Positions 60,999-64,000 of a DNA stretch of 64,000 bases are shown piece after piece. The notes below the pieces were generated by a model. It was not told the DNA's origin. It searched no databases and saw only the letters and a list, made by a program, of their open reading frames with translations. Location: contig CAYMLG010000001.1 of the NCBI GenBank assembly GCA_964391195.1, positions 62,001 through 126,000 of the forward strand. Direction: 5' to 3'. This DNA is from JAAYXE01 sp964391195 (lineage in GTDB: Bacteria > Chloroflexota > Anaerolineae > Anaerolineales > UBA4823). The translations under genes and the position numbers were made by a program. Numbering within the stretch: the stretch's first letter is position 1; every line of letters starts with the position of its first letter.

Positions 60999-63092
60999 AT
61001 GCGTTTCACCGAGAGGGATTCAGTCACCGCCAAGGCATCTCTAGAACTTCTGTACCATATCAGCCGGGAGTTAGTGAGCGCCCTGGATCTACGCACGGTG
61101 CTGGAAAGGGTGCTGTCGCTCTCGATGGAGAATGTCGGCGCGATCAACGGCAGCCTGATCGTGATGGATGATGGGGGGGAGGCGGTCGAGGCGGTTATCG
61201 TCACCGGCGGCCAGATTCATCCCCATGCCACCGAACAGCTCAGCGTCACCCTGGAACACGGCCTGGCCGGATGGGTGGCCCGCCATCGCCAGGCTGTGCT
61301 GATCGCCGATACCAGCCAGGACGAACGCTGGCTCCGCCGCCCGGACGATTCCGCCAGCCAGACGGGCGCCAAGTCTGCCGTCAGCGCGCCTATCCTGGCC
61401 CGCGAGCGCCTGATCGGGGTGATGACCCTGGTGCATCCCCGCCCGGGCAACTTCACCCGCGATCATCTGGCCCTGGTGCAGGCCATCGCCGACCAGGCCG
61501 GGATTGCGATCCTCAACGCCCGCCTGTATGCCGAGAGCCAGCGCCAGGCGCGGGTGATGACGGCTGTGGCGGAGAGCGCCATCGCCATCACCGCCTCGTT
61601 GAACCTGGATGAGGTGCTCCAGCGCATTTTAGACCAGATCAGCCAGGCGCTGCAGGTGGATGAGGTCTCGCTGGCGTTGATCGATCCTTCGGGCCAGAAC
61701 CTGGAGTACCGGGCGTCCACCAACAAGGGGGAACACAGCATTATCGGGATGCGCCTGCCGGTCGAAAAAGGGATCGCCGGTTGGGTGGTGCGGACAGGAC
61801 AGGGTGTGGTCGCTCAGGATGCCTACAAGGACCCCCGCTTTTATCCCGAAGTGGACCAGTTAACCGGTTTTCAGACGAAAGCCATCGTTTGCGCGCCCAT
61901 TCGCTTACACGGGAGAGTGATCGGCGTGATCCAGGCGCTCAACCCGATCCGCGGTGTGTTCGACCCGGATGCGCTGCTGGTGCTCACCGGCGTCGGCAGC
62001 CTGGCCGGGAGCGCCATCCACCACGCCCAATTGTTCGAGCAGCTTCAGGCCGCACACCGGCGCTACCGCGAGCTGTTCGAGGACAGTGTCGATCCCATAT
62101 TTATCACCGATACCAGCGGGCGACTGCTGGAAGCAAACCGCCAGGCGCAGGAAATGACCGGCCTGAGCGGCGAAGATTTCGGCCGCGTCTCAATTCAAGA
62201 TTTTGGCGTGGTGCGCGAGGACCTGTTTGGGCTCGAGAGCCTGGCCAGCGGCGAGACGATCACTTATGAAGCCGTGCTGCACCTGGACGATCGCGATGAT
62301 ATCCCGGTCCAGGTGTACGTGCGCCAGGTGAATATCGATGATGTCCTTCAGCTCCAGTGGCTGCTGCGCGATATCACCGAGCGTAAGAATCTAGACAGCC
62401 TGCGCGAAGACCTGATTTCCATGATCTACCACGATCTGCGCTCCCCGCTGGCCAATATTGTCTCCAGCCTGGACGTGCTCGAGTCGATGCTGCCGGCGGA
62501 GGGCGAACGGGAGCTGAAGCCGCTGGTGAGCATCGCCAGCCGCTCGACGGAGCGCATCCAGCGCCTGACCGACTCGCTGCTGGATATGAACCACCTGGAA
62601 GCCGGCCAGCCGATTGGCAACCGCCAGTTCATCGACCCGGCCGAAGTGTGCCGGGATGCCCTGGAGGCGGTGCGGACCACTGCAAAAAGCAAAGATATCC
62701 ATATCGTGCTCCGGCTGGAGCCCAATCTGCCATCGATCTGGGTGGATGGTGATATGATCCGCCGGGTGATGATCAACCTGTTGGAGAACGCGGTCAAATA
62801 CACGCCAAACCACAGCCAGGTGGAGGCCGGGGCCAGGGCAGAGGGCGATTACGTGCATCTGTGGGTCAAAGATAACGGGCCGGGGATACCGCCCGCTTCT
62901 CAGGCAGTGATTTTCGATAAGTTCGCCCGGCTGGCGACCAAGGAGGGCACGCGGGGCTTTGGCCTGGGTCTGGCCTACTGCCGTTTGGCCGTTCTGGGCC
63001 ACGGGGGCAAAATCTGGGTGGAAAGCGAGCCGGGCGCCGGAGCGACCTTTAACTTCACATTGCCCATTAACACCGAGACGGGAGGGGAGTAA
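60999..63092 (+). CDS. Sensor histidine kinase with two GAF domains and a PAS domain
   Basis: A 697-aa cytosolic kinase without membrane spans. GAF1 about 20 to 175 (AINGSLIVMDDGGEAVEAVI, EHGLAGWVARHRQAVLIADT), GAF2 about 200 to 350 (EYRASTNKGEHSIIGMRLPV, EKGIAGWVVRTGQGVVAQDA), PAS about 360 to 465 (DPIFITDTSGRLLEANRQAQ). The H box is YHDLRSPLANIVS with His478; the N box MINLLENAVKYTPNH has Asn597; G boxes follow at KDNGPGIPP and GFGLGLAYCRLAV. No response regulator is encoded in the window. A TATACT at 60929 may be its -10. Confidence 0.93.
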   Translation: MRFTERDSVTAKASLELLYHISRELVSALDLRTVLERVLSLSMENVGAINGSLIVMDDGGEAVEAVIVTGGQIHPHATEQLSVTLEHGLAGWVARHRQAVLIADTSQDERWLRRPDDSASQTGAKSAVSAPILARERLIGVMTLVHPRPGNFTRDHLALVQAIADQAGIAILNARLYAESQRQARVMTAVAESAIAITASLNLDEVLQRILDQISQALQVDEVSLALIDPSGQNLEYRASTNKGEHSIIGMRLPVEKGIAGWVVRTGQGVVAQDAYKDPRFYPEVDQLTGFQTKAIVCAPIRLHGRVIGVIQALNPIRGVFDPDALLVLTGVGSLAGSAIHHAQLFEQLQAAHRRYRELFEDSVDPIFITDTSGRLLEANRQAQEMTGLSGEDFGRVSIQDFGVVREDLFGLESLASGETITYEAVLHLDDRDDIPVQVYVRQVNIDDVLQLQWLLRDITERKNLDSLREDLISMIYHDLRSPLANIVSSLDVLESMLPAEGERELKPLVSIASRSTERIQRLTDSLLDMNHLEAGQPIGNRQFIDPAEVCRDALEAVRTTAKSKDIHIVLRLEPNLPSIWVDGDMIRRVMINLLENAVKYTPNHSQVEAGARAEGDYVHLWVKDNGPGIPPASQAVIFDKFARLATKEGTRGFGLGLAYCRLAVLGHGGKIWVESEPGAGATFNFTLPINTETGGE

Positions 63093-63099
63093 GGCAGAT

Positions 63100-63972
63100 A
63101 TGCAGCAGATTCAGCGGGGTATTTTTATCGAAGATGGTTTCCTCGGGGTTACCCTCGGAGGGCTGGTCTATTCGCACGGGGCGATCATGATCGACGCACC
63201 GTTACGGGCAGAGGACGCCCGTTCCTGGCGGTCGGCGTTGTTGAACCAGCGAGGCGGCGCCAACCGGCTGTTGATCTCTCTAGATGCGCACCCCGACCGG
63301 ACGCTGGGGGCGCGGGCTCTCGACACCACAATCGTCGCCCACCAGAAGACGGCCCAGGTGTTCCGCAACCGCCCGACGATCTTTAAAGGGTCAACCAATA
63401 ACAGCGGTGCGATGTGGGAAACCTACAGCGACGCGATTGGAATGCGCTGGGCGACCCCGGATATCACCTTCAGCCAGCGGATGTCCTTGCACTGGGGCGG
63501 CCCGGAAATCATTCTCGAGCATCACCCCGGCCCGGCGCCCGGTTCGATCTGGGTCATCATCCCCGCCGACCAGGTGATTTTCATCGGCGATCTGGTCACC
63601 CCCAACCAGCCCCCCTTCCTGGCCCATGCCGATGCTGCTGCCTGGTTGGAGAGCCTGGATGCACTCCTCCAGTCCTACAGCGGCTACACCATGATCAGCG
63701 GCCGGGGCGGCGTCATCGTGGAGCAGGATGTGCAGGAGCAGAAGCAGTTCCTGCAAGCGCTGCTTCAAGGGCTGGACGATCTGGCCAGGCGCAGCCTCCC
63801 GCCGGATGCCACCCAGGAATTGATCCCCGACCTGCTGGGCAGATTCCGTTTTACCAATGATCTCCGGGCGCTGTACGAGCAGCGCCTGCGATATGGTCTC
63901 CACCAGTTCTACAACCGCCGCTATCGAGCGGTGACGACGGTGGAGGAGAGTGAAGAAGGAGAAAGCGAGTAG
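63100..63972 (+). CDS. Metallo-beta-lactamase-fold protein with altered metal motif
   Basis: A 290-aa protein starting at 63100, 7 bp after the kinase stop; GAGGGGAG lies about 12 nt upstream. The beta-lactamase fold order is visible: GVTLGGLVYSHGAIMIDAPL, ISLDAHPDRTLGARALDTTI, HHPGPAPGSIWVIIPADQVI and FIGDLVTPNQPPF. The usual HxHxDH reads D62-A-H64-P-D66-R67, so two of the four ligands are replaced, although the later His and Asp positions are kept. Catalysis may therefore need another metal set, or the protein may bind rather than cleave. The long C-terminal helix region is unrecognised. Cotranscribed with the kinase. Confidence 0.8.
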   Translation: MQQIQRGIFIEDGFLGVTLGGLVYSHGAIMIDAPLRAEDARSWRSALLNQRGGANRLLISLDAHPDRTLGARALDTTIVAHQKTAQVFRNRPTIFKGSTNNSGAMWETYSDAIGMRWATPDITFSQRMSLHWGGPEIILEHHPGPAPGSIWVIIPADQVIFIGDLVTPNQPPFLAHADAAAWLESLDALLQSYSGYTMISGRGGVIVEQDVQEQKQFLQALLQGLDDLARRSLPPDATQELIPDLLGRFRFTNDLRALYEQRLRYGLHQFYNRRYRAVTTVEESEEGESE

Positions 63973-63976
63973 CTTC

Positions 63977-64000
63977 ATGTCGTCCCCGTCTTACCTTCCT
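63977..64000 (+). CDS. Possible start of a further gene, cut by the window end
   Basis: ATG at 63977 opens a frame (MSSPSYLP) in the remaining 24 bases, immediately after the previous stop. Only eight codons are visible; it is reported because close spacing fits an operon, but no product can be named. Confidence 0.25.

Noticed and set aside
1..64000. Insertion sequence, prophage or tRNA-linked island boundary
   Set aside because: No transposase, integrase, tRNA or direct-repeat pair was found inside the window.

Overview
All but one of the genes in the first 53.8 kb lie on the minus-strand side of a large cell-surface polysaccharide island; the last 10 kb is housekeeping and signalling. The DNA is GC-rich with tightly packed genes that often overlap by ATGA or GTGA. 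Gene content (Wzm/Wzt exporters, several nonulosonic acid pathways, AsnB, large polytopic membrane proteins, rimI-tsaB-tsaE-pcrA) suggests a Chloroflexota bacterium, probably Anaerolineae-like. That assignment is inferred from family resemblance, not from a marker gene.

Read in the direction of transcription (right to left), the island splits into four units. Unit 4 (49636 to 41743): UDP-sugar dehydrogenase, UDP-glucuronate epimerase-like enzyme, Wzx flippase, two GT4 enzymes and a membrane protein. Unit 3 (41549 to 31371): GDP-mannose 4,6-dehydratase, GtrB/DPM-type GT2, flippase-like membrane protein, a 685-aa membrane protein, GT4, asparagine synthase-like amidotransferase and a 662-aa membrane protein. 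Unit 2 (31285 to 13981): a Wzm/Wzt exporter, a capsule-type transferase, two complete nonulosonic (sialic-like) acid sets (NeuA-NeuB-NeuC-NeuD and NeuB-NeuC-NeuA), further transferases and a 707-aa membrane protein, ending at a 20-bp perfect terminator hairpin. Unit 1 (13698 leftward off the window): a winged-helix regulator, two SDR enzymes including GDP-fucose synthase, a second Wzm/Wzt exporter, a capsule-type transferase, a methyltransferase, PseB, an RmlD-like reductase, a third NeuB-family synthase, a GT4, an SpsF-like cytidylyltransferase and two more transferases.

The most notable signal is regulatory. Units 1, 2 and 3 each begin with the same palindrome, AATTCA-N5/6-TGAATTTT on the transcribed strand, whose first half-site is fused to the -10 box. 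One copy sits in front of the winged-helix regulator itself. This looks like an undescribed autoregulated regulon coordinating GDP-fucose, nonulosonic acid and exporter genes.

Right of 49.8 kb are rimI-tsaB-tsaE-pcrA (minus), then a divergent intergenic region with a 17-bp hairpin, an ABC-2 transporter operon (plus), an APC-type permease fused to two universal-stress domains (minus), a 7-bp tandem repeat, holB, a GAF-GAF-PAS histidine kinase, and a metallo-beta-lactamase-fold protein with an eroded metal motif. No rRNA, tRNA, CRISPR array, insertion sequence or prophage was seen.
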